DNA of 64,000 nt from Micromonospora sediminicola (GTDB lineage Bacteria; Actinomycetota; Actinomycetes; Mycobacteriales; Micromonosporaceae): the NCBI RefSeq assembly GCF_900089585.1, contig NZ_FLRH01000003.1:1101001-1165000 (forward strand), read 5' to 3'. The translations under genes and the position numbers were made by a program. Shown piece after piece: positions 55,818 through 64,000 of this stretch; position 1 is the first letter of the stretch, and each line of letters starts with the position of its first letter. Under the pieces are notes generated by a model. The model was not told where the DNA came from. It saw nothing but the letters and a program-made list of their open reading frames with translations, and did no database searches.

Positions 55818-58800
55818 GTGAGTGAAACAGGGCAACCCGGAGCCGCCACCCCGGGAGAGCACGGCGACGGGACGGGCCAGCACGACGACCCGGCCCGCAC
55901 CGGCGGCGGATGGGCGCCCCCGGCGAACGGCTGGTCCCGGGGCGCGCCCGCGCCCGGCGGCTGGCCCTACGGCGACCTCGGCGGCAGTTGGGCCGCCTCC
56001 TCGCCGAGGCACGGTGACCTCCCGGCCCCGCCCGGCCAACCCGCGACCGAGGAGTCGCCGGCCCGGCTCAACGGGCGACACGTCAACGGCGTGCGCCACC
56101 CGGGGGAGGAGCCGCCCGTGACCCGCCAGGCGCCGGTGAGCGCCCCGCCGGTGGGCGGCGAGCCGCCCCGGGAGACCGACGGTGACCGGCTGGCCGTGCC
56201 GGCGCCCCGCCCGGCGCCCGCGATCGAGCAGCAGCCGCCCGGGGTCGACTCCGCCGGCTCCCGGCACGCCTCGGACGAGACGTCCGCCGGCCGGCTCCCC
56301 CGCTGGCCCGAGGGCGGCCCGACCTCCGCGCCCCCGGCCCTCCAGGTGCCGCCGGTCGGGGCCGCCGCCTCCGGTTTCGAGGTGCCCCCGGGCTTCCACG
56401 CGCCCACCACCGAGCCGGCCCCGTCGCTCTCCCGGGGTTGGGCCGACCGGCCCCCCGGGCAGCCGTCGGTCGCCGATCCCGGTCGGGCCGAGCAGCCGCA
56501 CCGCGACCCGGCCGAGCAGCCGCCCCGCCACCCGGCCGAGCACCGACCCGCCGAGGGGCGGGGACCGGCCGCCGAGCCGCGGGCCGCCGCCGAGCACCCG
56601 GGCGCGTCCGACCACCGGGCCACCGCCGAGCACCCGGGCGCCGCCGAGCACCGGGGCCCGACCGAGCACCGGGGCGCGGCGCCCGACGACCCGGGCGCGG
56701 GCCCGGTCGGCGAGCCGGACTGGTCCGGCCCGTCCTGGAACAGGCCGAGCTGGGGCGACGGCTGGGCGCCGCCGTGGGCACGCGCCGACGAGCCGGTCGG
56801 GCGGCGGGCGGCACGGGACGACGAGCCCGCCGAGCGCCCGGCACGGGACGACGAGTCGGTCGGCCGTCGTGCCGCCCGGGAGGACCGCGCGGCCGAGTGG
56901 GCGCCCGAGCCGGTGCGGCCGTACGCGCCGGCCGGCGTCGAGCCGCCCGTCGGCTACGAACCGCCCCGCCCCGAGCCGGTCCGCCCGTACGAGCCGGTGC
57001 GCGCGGAGCCGTCCGCCGGCCCGGAACCGGCGCACCCCGAACCGACCCGGCCGTTCCGCCTGCCCCGGTCCGAACCGGAGCCGCGGCCGGGCTACGAGCC
57101 GTCCGCCGAGCGCCCCTCCTGGGCCGGCCCGCCGGTGCCGGTGACCCCGTTCGGCGGGTCCGCGCCCGCCGAGCCGACCAGCGCCCCGCCGGCCTCCCGG
57201 GAGGCGCCCACCGGCCCGCCGTCCGCGGCGTACGCGCCCGCGCCGGCCGGTCCGCCCCACCCGTCGGCGCCGACCGGCCCGCCGTCCGCGAGTTACGCGC
57301 CCGCGCCGGCCGGTGAGCCGTTCGCCGGCTACCTCTCCGCGCCCGCCGCGCCGCCGTCCGCCGGACCGGCTCCCGTGCCGTCCCCGCGTGCCGCCGGCGA
57401 GCCCCCCGCCGACCCCCGGCAACCGCCGGCCGGGTCCGAGCAGTCCGTCGCACCGGCCACCACCCGGCCGGTCTCCGCCGTCCCCGCCACCGGTGGGACG
57501 ACGCGCTTCGACCCCGCGCCCCACCCGACGAGCGCACCTCCCTACGCGGCCCGCCGGTCCGCCCCCGAGCCGGTGCCGGCCGCCGACGCGGTCGCCGAGC
57601 CCCGGTCGGCGGAGTCGCCCCCGGCGGTGCTGCCGCAGCGCGTCCCCGCCGAGCCGGACGTGCCCGTCGTGCCGGAGCCGCCAGCCGTGGAACCGTCCGC
57701 CGAGACTCCCGAACTCGCCCGTATCGCCACCCACCTGCGCCGTGACGACGAGCCCGCGCCGCTGCGCGAGCGGCCGGAGGGCTTCGACGTCAACGCCATC
57801 CTCGACGCGGTCCGTGAGGTGGCCGGCGTCCGGGACGCCGCGCTCCGGCGTACCCCGGCCGGCGCGCACAGCCTCCGGCTCGACCTGGCCGACGGCGCGG
57901 ACCCGGCCGAGGTGAGCCGGGTGGTGGCCCGCCTGCTCCAGGAACGGATGGGCCTGGCCGCCGCCCCGCAGAACCTGCCCGGCGCGCCGGCCCTGCCGCC
58001 GCCGCCGGTGCGCCGGCGGTCCGCCGCGGCGCGCGTCGCCGAGGGCCGGTCGGTCCCGACGGTCGACCCCCGATCCGGTACGCCGCAGTCCCGGCCCGTC
58101 GACGAGCCGGGTGCGGTGCCGTCCGGGTCGACCGAGGACGACACGTCGGCGCGTACCGGCGTGGTGCGACCCGCCGCCAACCGACCCGCCGAGAACCGGT
58201 CCGGCGAGGGCCGGTTCGGCGGGGTGGAGTCGCGTGCCGGCCGGCCGGCCGACGCGCCCGCGGACGGCGACGAGCCGCCCCGCCGCCGCCGGCAGGCCGC
58301 CCACCGGGGTCGGGCCACGGTGGAGGAGACGTCGCTGGCGGCCGCGCCGACCGGCATGTCCACCGGCAGCCCGGTCACGCTGGGCACCTCGTACGCCGGT
58401 GGGCAGATGACCACGACGGAGACCGCGCCGTCGCGACCGCTGGACACCGGCGGCGTCCCGGGTCCGCGGGTGGTGATCGAGCACGTCCTGGTGAGCACGT
58501 TCGGGCTGGACGCGACCACCGAGGTGCGCCTGATCGCCGGGGACCGCACGGCCGAGGGGCACGCGACCGGGCCGGCCGTCGACGGGTACGTGCTCCGGCT
58601 CTGCGCGGTGGCCGCGGCCGCCGCGGTGGACGAGCTGCTCGGCCGGGTCGTCCCGGCCGGTGAGCGCGGCCGGTGCTTCGTCGAGCACGCCGCCGTGGTG
58701 CCGTTCGGCAACTGCGAGGTGGCCACCGTGGTGGTGCTGCTGGTCTGCGACGGCTGGGTGGAGCAGTTGGCCGGGTCGGCGCTGGTCGCGGGCGACCCCC

Positions 58801-58865
58801 GGCAGGCGGTGGTCCGGGCCACCCTCGCCGCGGTGAACCGGCGGTTGGAGGCGTTGCTCGCCTGA
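55818..58865 (+). CDS. Very long proline-rich protein with conserved C-terminal domain
   Basis: A 1015-residue protein from GTG 55818. The first 630 residues are Pro/Ala/Glu/Arg-rich, disordered, with repeated short units (AEHPGA, EHRGPTEHRGA, PVRPYEPVRAEP). A small folded part at about 645-720 (FDVNAILDAVREVAGVRDAA, then HSLRLDLADGADPAEVSRVV) is followed by a basic linker and a C-terminal alpha/beta domain (GLDATTEVRLIAGDRTAEGH, then LCAVAAAAAVDELLGRVV). Many minus-strand open frames here are bias artefacts. It is probably a host gene; the function is unknown. Confidence 0.75.
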   Translation: MSETGQPGAATPGEHGDGTGQHDDPARTGGGWAPPANGWSRGAPAPGGWPYGDLGGSWAASSPRHGDLPAPPGQPATEESPARLNGRHVNGVRHPGEEPPVTRQAPVSAPPVGGEPPRETDGDRLAVPAPRPAPAIEQQPPGVDSAGSRHASDETSAGRLPRWPEGGPTSAPPALQVPPVGAAASGFEVPPGFHAPTTEPAPSLSRGWADRPPGQPSVADPGRAEQPHRDPAEQPPRHPAEHRPAEGRGPAAEPRAAAEHPGASDHRATAEHPGAAEHRGPTEHRGAAPDDPGAGPVGEPDWSGPSWNRPSWGDGWAPPWARADEPVGRRAARDDEPAERPARDDESVGRRAAREDRAAEWAPEPVRPYAPAGVEPPVGYEPPRPEPVRPYEPVRAEPSAGPEPAHPEPTRPFRLPRSEPEPRPGYEPSAERPSWAGPPVPVTPFGGSAPAEPTSAPPASREAPTGPPSAAYAPAPAGPPHPSAPTGPPSASYAPAPAGEPFAGYLSAPAAPPSAGPAPVPSPRAAGEPPADPRQPPAGSEQSVAPATTRPVSAVPATGGTTRFDPAPHPTSAPPYAARRSAPEPVPAADAVAEPRSAESPPAVLPQRVPAEPDVPVVPEPPAVEPSAETPELARIATHLRRDDEPAPLRERPEGFDVNAILDAVREVAGVRDAALRRTPAGAHSLRLDLADGADPAEVSRVVARLLQERMGLAAAPQNLPGAPALPPPPVRRRSAAARVAEGRSVPTVDPRSGTPQSRPVDEPGAVPSGSTEDDTSARTGVVRPAANRPAENRSGEGRFGGVESRAGRPADAPADGDEPPRRRRQAAHRGRATVEETSLAAAPTGMSTGSPVTLGTSYAGGQMTTTETAPSRPLDTGGVPGPRVVIEHVLVSTFGLDATTEVRLIAGDRTAEGHATGPAVDGYVLRLCAVAAAAAVDELLGRVVPAGERGRCFVEHAAVVPFGNCEVATVVVLLVCDGWVEQLAGSALVAGDPRQAVVRATLAAVNRRLEALLA

Positions 58866-58914
58866 CCGCCCGGTCGCGGTGTGCGGTCGGGCCGGGGCGG
58901 GGAAGACTGGAACC

Positions 58915-59955
58915 ATGAAACGCGCCGAACTCTGGCCGGACCATGTCCTTCCCGCGCATCACGTCCCGCCGCCGTGGCCGGGTCGGCACGTGCGTCTCGA
59001 CGGGACGCTCGTCCACGTCCGGGACACCCCGGCCACCGCGCCCGGCGCCGAGCCGGCCCTCTACGTGCACGGTCTCGGCGGCTCGGCGCAGAACTGGACC
59101 GACCTGGCCGGCCTGCTCGCGGGGCGGCTCGACGGCCAGGCGATCGACCTGCCCGGGTTCGGGCGCAGCGAGCCCGGGCGGCGCTACACCGTCCCGGCGT
59201 TCGCCGACCGGGTGGTGAGCTGGATCGAGCACAGCGACCGGGGGCCGGTGCACCTGTTCGGCAACTCGCTCGGCGGCGCGGTCGCGGTGCGGGTGGCCGC
59301 CCTCCGGCCGGACCTGGTCCGGACGCTCACGCTGATCTCGCCCGCGCTGCCGTTCCTGGACTTCCGGCGTTCGTTGCAGGGGCGGATGCTGCCGTTGCTG
59401 GCCATCCCCCGGGGCGAGCGGTTGGCCGCCTGGCGGCTGGCCCAGCTCGCCCCGGAGGTGATGGCCCAGCAGGTGATGGAGTCGTGCGTCGCGGACCTGA
59501 CCCGGATCAGCGAGCAGCGCCGGCAGGAGGCGATCGACGAGATCCGGATCCGGTACGAGGCGGCCCACTACGCCGCCGCGTACGTCCGGACGTTCCGGGG
59601 CCTGGTCGGCAGCTTCCTGCGGTCGTACCTGCCGGGGGCCGGCGCGCTCTGGCGGCAGGCCGCGGCGGTGCGGGTGCCCACGCTGGTGGTGGGTGGCCGG
59701 CAGGACCGCCTGGTCGACGTGCGGGTCGCGCCGCAGGCCGCCCGGGTGATCCCGGACAGTCGGCTGCTGCTGCTCGACGGCGTCGGTCACGTGGCCCAGC
59801 TGGAGGTGCCCCGGACCGTGGCGCGGGCGGTGCTGGCGTTGCTGGCCGAGGCGGCCCCGGCCGCCACGCCGGCCCCGAACGGGACGAAAGCGCAGGCCAG
59901 GGCCATGGTCACCGGAACGGAGGAGAGCGGAACCGGGCGTGACGTGGCAGTCTGA
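58915..59955 (+). CDS. Alpha/beta hydrolase
   Basis: A 346-residue enzyme with ATG at 58915. ALYVHGLGGSAQNWTDLA holds the oxyanion HG. The nucleophile Ser is in GNSLGGA (about 118), the acid Asp in GGRQDRLVD (about 263) and the catalytic His in GVGHVAQLE (about 291). A lid domain lies between. It is like actinobacterial hydrolases found near moeZ. The substrate is unknown, possibly an ester or lipid. The stop is 5 bases before the DUF3152 gene, so they form one operon. Confidence 0.9.
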   Translation: MKRAELWPDHVLPAHHVPPPWPGRHVRLDGTLVHVRDTPATAPGAEPALYVHGLGGSAQNWTDLAGLLAGRLDGQAIDLPGFGRSEPGRRYTVPAFADRVVSWIEHSDRGPVHLFGNSLGGAVAVRVAALRPDLVRTLTLISPALPFLDFRRSLQGRMLPLLAIPRGERLAAWRLAQLAPEVMAQQVMESCVADLTRISEQRRQEAIDEIRIRYEAAHYAAAYVRTFRGLVGSFLRSYLPGAGALWRQAAAVRVPTLVVGGRQDRLVDVRVAPQAARVIPDSRLLLLDGVGHVAQLEVPRTVARAVLALLAEAAPAATPAPNGTKAQARAMVTGTEESGTGRDVAV

Positions 59956-59960
59956 GCCGG

Positions 59961-60824
59961 ATGCCCAGCTCCCGCCGTCCGCGTGCCGCGCGGTCCACGT
60001 CCTTTGCCCGCCGATGGCGTTCCGCCGTCGTGGTCTGCGCCTTCGCCGCCGCTGCCGCGGTCGGTGTCGGGGTCGCGTTGCAACTTCCGTCGGCCGGGGC
60101 CGAGGTGCTGGTCACGGACGGGTTCGCGGCCCAGCCGCCGGCGCCGCCCGTGCCGGCGCCGCCGCCGAGCGTCTCCCCGTCGCCGTCCCCGGCGCCCAGC
60201 TCACCGGCGGCGCCCGTGCTGGCTCTGCCCGGCCCGGTGCCGGCGCACGGCCGGGGCAGCTTCGGCTACGACGACCGGACCAGCGGCGTGCTCGGGACGG
60301 CCGGGACGCTGCGCCGGTTCCGGGTGGCGGTGGAGAACGGCTCCGGCGAGGACGTTCACGCCTTCGGTGGGGCGGTGCAGCGGGCCCTGACCGGGCCGGG
60401 GAGCTGGGTGGACGGCGGCCGGTTGCGGTTGCAGCGGGTCGCGCCGGGGGAGCGGTACGACTTCACGATCTACCTGGCCACCCGGGACACGGCGGGCCGG
60501 CTGTGCGGGGCGGGTGGGATCGACATCCGCAAGGGCGGGGTGCCGTACACGTCGTGCCGGGTGCCGGGCAAGGTCGTGATCAACCTGGACCGGTGGCGCA
60601 CGTCCGCCCCGCACCTGGTGGCCGCGCGGATGCCGCTGGACGCCTACCGGCTCTACGTGGTCAACCACGAGGTGGGGCACCAGTTGGGGCACCACCACGA
60701 GGCCTGTCCGGGCGCGGGCCGGCCGGCGCCGGTGATGCAGCAGCAGACCCTGTTCCTCGACGGGTGCCGGCCGAACCCGTGGCCGTACCTGGGCGGGAAG
60801 CGGTACACCGGCCCGGCGCTCTGA
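59961..60824 (+). CDS. DUF3152 secreted putative metalloprotease (copy 1)
   Basis: A 287-residue protein. A basic N-terminus and hydrophobic segment (VVVCAFAAAAAVGVGVAL) make it exported or membrane-anchored; a Pro/Ser linker follows. The domain ends in HEVGHQLGHHHEACPG (about 235), the HExxHxxGxxH zinc motif of metzincin-like peptidases, and PVMQQQT, a Met-turn-like element. DUF3152 is conserved beside moeZ/moeB in actinobacteria. The substrate is unknown. Confidence 0.85.
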   Translation: MPSSRRPRAARSTSFARRWRSAVVVCAFAAAAAVGVGVALQLPSAGAEVLVTDGFAAQPPAPPVPAPPPSVSPSPSPAPSSPAAPVLALPGPVPAHGRGSFGYDDRTSGVLGTAGTLRRFRVAVENGSGEDVHAFGGAVQRALTGPGSWVDGGRLRLQRVAPGERYDFTIYLATRDTAGRLCGAGGIDIRKGGVPYTSCRVPGKVVINLDRWRTSAPHLVAARMPLDAYRLYVVNHEVGHQLGHHHEACPGAGRPAPVMQQQTLFLDGCRPNPWPYLGGKRYTGPAL

Positions 60825-60900
60825 AGGCGTTCGTGAGGGATTCTCGCGGCTTGCGCCGCAAAAGCAGCTAAATGCCCGAATTGCGTGGCACCCTGGTGGC

Positions 60901-61713
60901 ATGACGTCGTCGTCCCCTTACGACCCGCCTGCCGCGCCCGAACGACCCGGCCTGCGCCGGATGCGCCGCCGCCGACGGCGGTCGGTGCTGCTGCTGACCA
61001 TGATGCTCGCGGCCGGCGGCGGCGCCCTGGGGATCACCCGACTGAGCGAGCCGCCGCGCACCGAGCGGGTCCCGCTCGCCGCCGTGCCGTCGCTCGCCCA
61101 GGGCGCCGAGGCCGAGATCCCGGCGGCTCCGACCGGCTATCCCACCGCCGGTTCCGGCACCTTCGCCGTGGCCGAGGGCCGGTCGGAGGTACGCGGCCAG
61201 GCCGGCCCGCTGCGCCGCTACCGGGTCGAGGTCGAGCAGGGTACGGGTCAGGACGCCGACGAGTTCGCCGCCACCGTGGACGCGGTGCTCGGCGACCCGC
61301 GCAGCTGGATCGCCTCCGGGGAGCTGCGGGTGCAGCGGGTGCCCGAGGCGGCCGCCGCCGACTTCACCGTCTACCTGGCCACCCCGGCCACCTCGGAGCG
61401 GATGTGTGCCGAGGGCGGGCTGCGCACCGAGCGGTACACGTCCTGCCGGCTTCCCGGCCGGGTGATCCTCAACCTGGCCCGCTGGATGTCGGCGGTCCCC
61501 GACTACGGCGCCCCGCTGGAGGTCTACCGGACCTACGTGGTCAACCACGAGGTCGGCCACGAGTTCGGCGAGCTGCACCAGGCCTGTCCCGCGCCCGGCG
61601 CCCCCGCGCCGGTGATGCAGCAGCAGACGTACGGGCTGGACGGCTGCGTGCCCAACGCCTGGCCGTACGTCGACGGGGTCCGCTACGATGGTGAGCCGAC
61701 CGACGGCGTCTGA
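60901..61713 (+). CDS. DUF3152 secreted putative metalloprotease (copy 2)
   Basis: A 270-residue paralogue of the preceding gene. It shares the Arg-rich start, one membrane segment (SVLLLTMMLAAGGGALGITRL), the YRVEVEQGTGQDADEFAA domain and the motif HEVGHEFGELHQACP (about 216), again HExxHxxGxxH, and PVMQQQT. The linker is shorter than in copy 1. The tandem copies suggest duplication, with possibly different targets. Confidence 0.85.
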   Translation: MTSSSPYDPPAAPERPGLRRMRRRRRRSVLLLTMMLAAGGGALGITRLSEPPRTERVPLAAVPSLAQGAEAEIPAAPTGYPTAGSGTFAVAEGRSEVRGQAGPLRRYRVEVEQGTGQDADEFAATVDAVLGDPRSWIASGELRVQRVPEAAAADFTVYLATPATSERMCAEGGLRTERYTSCRLPGRVILNLARWMSAVPDYGAPLEVYRTYVVNHEVGHEFGELHQACPAPGAPAPVMQQQTYGLDGCVPNAWPYVDGVRYDGEPTDGV

Positions 61714-61820
61714 GTTATTCCCGGTCCCGCAGTTCGGGCCGAGTGTCCCTCATCATGGCCGATCCCCACCCGGGCGAGCGACAATGGCGCGGTCCCACCG
61801 CCGATCCCGGGGAGTCCACC

Positions 61821-63002
61821 GTGTCGTTGCCCCCGCTCGTCGAGCCCGCCGCCGAGCTGACCGTAGACGAGATCCGCCGCTACTCGCGCCACCTGATCAT
61901 CCCGGATGTCGGGGTCGAGGGGCAGAAGCGGCTGAAGAACGCCCGGGTGCTCTGCGTCGGCGCCGGCGGTCTCGGCTCGCCCGCGCTGATGTACCTCGCC
62001 GCCGCCGGCGTCGGCACGCTCGGCATCATCGACTTCGACACCGTCGACGAGTCGAACCTCCAGCGCCAGATCATCCACGGCGTCTCCGACGTCGGCCGGT
62101 CCAAGGCCGAGTCCGCCGCGGCCTCGATCCGGGAGATCAACCCGCTGGTCAACGTGGAGATCCACAACACCGCCCTGGACCGGGAGAACGTGCGGGACAT
62201 CTTCTCCCGCTACGACCTGATCGTCGACGGCACCGACAACTTCGCCACCCGCTACATGGTCAACGACGCGGCCGTGCTGCTCGGCAAGCCGTACGTCTGG
62301 GGTTCGATCTACCGCTTCGACGGCCAGGCGTCGGTGTTCTGGGCCGAGCACGGCCCCTGCTACCGCTGCCTCTACCCGGAGCCGCCGCCGCCCGGCATGG
62401 TCCCCTCCTGCGCTGAGGGCGGCGTGCTCGGCGTGCTCTGCGCGTCCATCGGGTCGATCCAGGTCAACGAGGCGATCAAGCTGCTCGCCGGCATCGGGGA
62501 GCCGCTGGTCGGCCGGCTCATGGTCTACGACGCCCTGGAGATGAGCTACCGCAAGATCAAGGTCCGCAAGGACCCGAACTGCGCGCTCTGCGGCGAGAAC
62601 CCCACGGTCACCGACCTGCTGGAGGACTACGAGGACTTCTGCGGCGCGGTCTCCGAGGAGGCCCAGGAGGCGGTGGTCGACTCGACCATCACCGCCCTGG
62701 AGCTGAAGGAGTGGCAGGACGCCGGCAAGGACATCTTCCTGGTCGACGTCCGCGAGCCCGCCGAGTACGAGATCGTCCGGATCCCCGGCTCCACGCTGAT
62801 CCCCAAGGGCGAGATCATCTCCGGCGAGGCGCTGGCGAAGCTCCCGCAGGACCGGCAGATCGTGCTGCACTGCAAGTCCGGCGTCCGGTCCGCCGAGGCG
62901 CTCGCCGCGCTCAAGGCGGCCGGGTTCAAGGACGCCGTGCACGTGCAGGGCGGCGTGCTGTCCTGGGTCAAGCAGATCGACCCGTCGCTGCCCGCCTACT
63001 GA
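61821..63002 (+). CDS. moeZ: MoeZ: adenylyltransferase/sulfurtransferase
   Basis: A 393-residue protein. GTG 61821 with GGGGAG upstream matches the MoeZ N-terminus (SLPPLVEPA); earlier in-frame ATGs would add 26 residues. Residues 47-52 are the nucleotide loop GAGGLG, followed by DFDTVDESNLQRQ. Zinc Cys pairs are CYRC and CALC. The C-terminal rhodanese domain (about 290-393) has the active Cys in HCKSGVRSAE (about 351). It adenylates and thiolates sulfur-carrier proteins for molybdopterin, thiamine or cysteine-type pathways. Confidence 0.95.
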   Translation: MSLPPLVEPAAELTVDEIRRYSRHLIIPDVGVEGQKRLKNARVLCVGAGGLGSPALMYLAAAGVGTLGIIDFDTVDESNLQRQIIHGVSDVGRSKAESAAASIREINPLVNVEIHNTALDRENVRDIFSRYDLIVDGTDNFATRYMVNDAAVLLGKPYVWGSIYRFDGQASVFWAEHGPCYRCLYPEPPPPGMVPSCAEGGVLGVLCASIGSIQVNEAIKLLAGIGEPLVGRLMVYDALEMSYRKIKVRKDPNCALCGENPTVTDLLEDYEDFCGAVSEEAQEAVVDSTITALELKEWQDAGKDIFLVDVREPAEYEIVRIPGSTLIPKGEIISGEALAKLPQDRQIVLHCKSGVRSAEALAALKAAGFKDAVHVQGGVLSWVKQIDPSLPAY

Positions 63003-63013
63003 CGTCGATGTCC

Positions 63014-63049
63014 CGAAGGGCCCTTCCGGTGCGCCGGGAGGGCCCTCGG
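63014..63049 (+). terminator. Hairpin after moeZ
   Basis: Arms 63014-63029 and 63034-63049 form a 16-bp stem with two wobble pairs and a 4-base loop, 11 bases after the moeZ stop. It lacks a U-tract but is well placed to end the operon. Confidence 0.7.
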
Positions 63050-63126
63050 CGTGTCACCGGTGGGCCGGGCCACCTCTGACCGAGCTACCGAGGCGTAACC
63101 GCGTCGGCGCAGGTAGCGTCGCCTGC

Positions 63127-64000
63127 GTGGTGGATCTGGAAGCGGCGATCGGGTTCGTCGTGGCGCACGGGGACGCGGTGGACCGCGCCCGGCTGTCGCG
63201 GCTGCGCACCGGCGCGTCGGTGCCGCCGGAGCTGCTCGACGCGGCGGAGTCCGGCCAGGCCGTCGGCGGCGGCTGGCCCGCCGTGCTCGACGGCGAGGTG
63301 GCGTCCGTCGACGCGACCTGCTTCCGGCTGTCCGAGCTGGACGACCTGGGCGCGCTCGGCCGTCCCGCCGCCCGGCACGCGCTCGACTGGCTGGCCGCCG
63401 GCCAGCTCGCCGACGGGGGCTGGGACGAGCACCCGTCGCTGGCCGGGTTCGCGCCGGAGTGGGCCACGCCCGGCGATCCCGAAGCCCGGTTCTACCTGAC
63501 CGCCGACGCCGGGTTCTGGCTCACCGTGGCCGGGCTGGACGCCCGCGCCGCCGGCCCGCTCGACCACCGCGTCGGCGGGGCGTACGCCGGGGTGGTCCAG
63601 GCGGCGGCCCAGGCGCTGGCCGGGCGGCTCGCGGCGGACGGGAGCTGGCCGTCGTTCCTGCCGGCCGGCTGGCTGGCCGCGGCCGTGCTGCACCGCCAGC
63701 AGATGTACTACGAGTCAGCCCGGATCCAGGCCGTGCTCGCCGACCGGATCCCCGGCATGTCCCCGGCCGACGTGGCCTGGCTCGCCGCCACGCTGCGGCG
63801 GGTGGAGGTGGGCGAGGAGCAGTGGCTGCTGGTGTCGGCGCGGCGGCGGCTGGCCGAGACCCAGCGCAGCGACGGCGGCTGGGACAGCGACGACGGGCAC
63901 CAGTTCGACGTGCACACCACGCTGCGCGCGATCCGGGCCTGCCGCCCGACCGCCCCCGAGGCGCCGGTGTCCGGCGCGCCGTTCGTGGTGCCGCGCATCG
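63127..64000 (+). CDS. Prenyltransferase/squalene-cyclase repeat protein, 3'-truncated
   Basis: The frame runs from GTG 63127 (or 63130) off the right edge with no stop, giving 291 visible residues. Repeated QW-like units are visible: GQLADGGWDEHP, RLAADGSWPSFL and ETQRSDGGWDSDDG, each in an alpha-alpha hairpin. This is the pattern of prenyltransferase and squalene-oxidase repeat proteins. No cyclase DxDD motif is visible. It follows moeZ after a terminator. The function is unknown. Confidence 0.75.
   Translation, partial: MVDLEAAIGFVVAHGDAVDRARLSRLRTGASVPPELLDAAESGQAVGGGWPAVLDGEVASVDATCFRLSELDDLGALGRPAARHALDWLAAGQLADGGWDEHPSLAGFAPEWATPGDPEARFYLTADAGFWLTVAGLDARAAGPLDHRVGGAYAGVVQAAAQALAGRLAADGSWPSFLPAGWLAAAVLHRQQMYYESARIQAVLADRIPGMSPADVAWLAATLRRVEVGEEQWLLVSARRRLAETQRSDGGWDSDDGHQFDVHTTLRAIRACRPTAPEAPVSGAPFVVPRI

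Noticed and set aside
13162..55855. Short matches between the two prophage junctions: caccacacg (13162 and 55776), cctcagc (13235 and 55789), cccggagccg (about 13197 and 55847).
   Set aside because: Seven to ten identical bases are expected by chance when a few hundred GC-rich bases are compared. None extends into a longer core, so no att site is called.
56560..56690. Short repeated units in the proline-rich host gene as a possible repeat array.
   Set aside because: They are codon-level repeats of a disordered protein segment (AEHPGA-type) and vary in length, not a DNA array.
55791..58916. A 1041-codon minus-strand frame opposite the proline-rich gene.
   Set aside because: It is an Arg/Gly-rich mirror of the biased plus-strand sequence and has no recognisable fold. 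The plus-strand gene has a ribosome site and a folded C-terminal domain.
1..64000. CRISPR arrays, IS elements and rRNA or tRNA genes.
   Set aside because: No regularly spaced repeats, no transposase of an IS type and no cloverleaf sequences were recognised by eye. A tRNA or CRISPR program would settle it.

Overview
The window is a high-GC actinomycete chromosome segment. GC-rich codon use, GTG starts, gene families and gene order point to a Micromonospora-type organism. No tRNA, rRNA, CRISPR array or IS element was seen.

Left host block (1-13.1 kb). This holds the end of an SDR oxidoreductase gene, a LolA-fold-like lipoprotein, a membrane-linked SARP-type regulator, a RecQ-family helicase with a phosphoribosyltransferase-like tail, a CopZ-like chaperone with a His-rich membrane partner, an XRE regulator, a small membrane protein, a class I methyltransferase, a DEAD-box RNA helicase, a ferritin-like protein, DUF3107 and a TetR regulator. 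Several strong hairpins sit between convergent genes. A CRP-type palindrome overlaps the promoter of the ferritin-like gene.

Prophage (about 13.1/13.3-55.8 kb). A nearly complete temperate siphovirus-type genome separates the TetR gene from the rest of a host neighbourhood that is conserved in actinobacteria (rhlE-like, ferritin-like, DUF3107, TetR, DUF3152, moeZ). At the left end are a tyrosine integrase, a resolvase-like small gene, divergent GntR and XRE/TPR regulators and a cassette of small genes ending in an MmpS-like lipoprotein. From 55.4 kb down to 18.6 kb almost everything runs leftward: early regulatory genes (XRE, ECF-type sigma factor, ParB-like zinc protein, WhiB, HAD phosphatase), HNH genes, terminase, portal, MuF-like protein, scaffold, SU10-type capsid, connectors, tail tube, frameshifted tail chaperones, tape measure, tail proteins, a two-enzyme lysin and small membrane lysis proteins. 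The run ends at a U-tract terminator. Early genes are chained by 4-base start/stop overlaps. At 55.4-55.5 kb two divergent small XRE genes share a compact switch: both promoters look leaderless and each has a related palindrome in its -35/-10 spacer. The rightward XRE gene, the attachment region and the integrase would be adjacent in the excised circle. No replication polymerase, primase or helicase was recognised.

Right host block (55.8-64 kb). A very long proline-rich protein is followed by an alpha/beta hydrolase, two tandem DUF3152 secreted putative metalloproteases, moeZ (adenylyltransferase/rhodanese) and the start of a prenyltransferase/squalene-cyclase-repeat protein that runs off the window.

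The most informative observations are the canonical -1 slippery site joining the two tail-chaperone frames, the symmetric lysogeny switch, the intact prophage in a syntenic host locus, the CRP-like site, a plus-strand membrane 'moron' inside the late operon, and a terminase-adjacent dyad cluster that is a good cos candidate.
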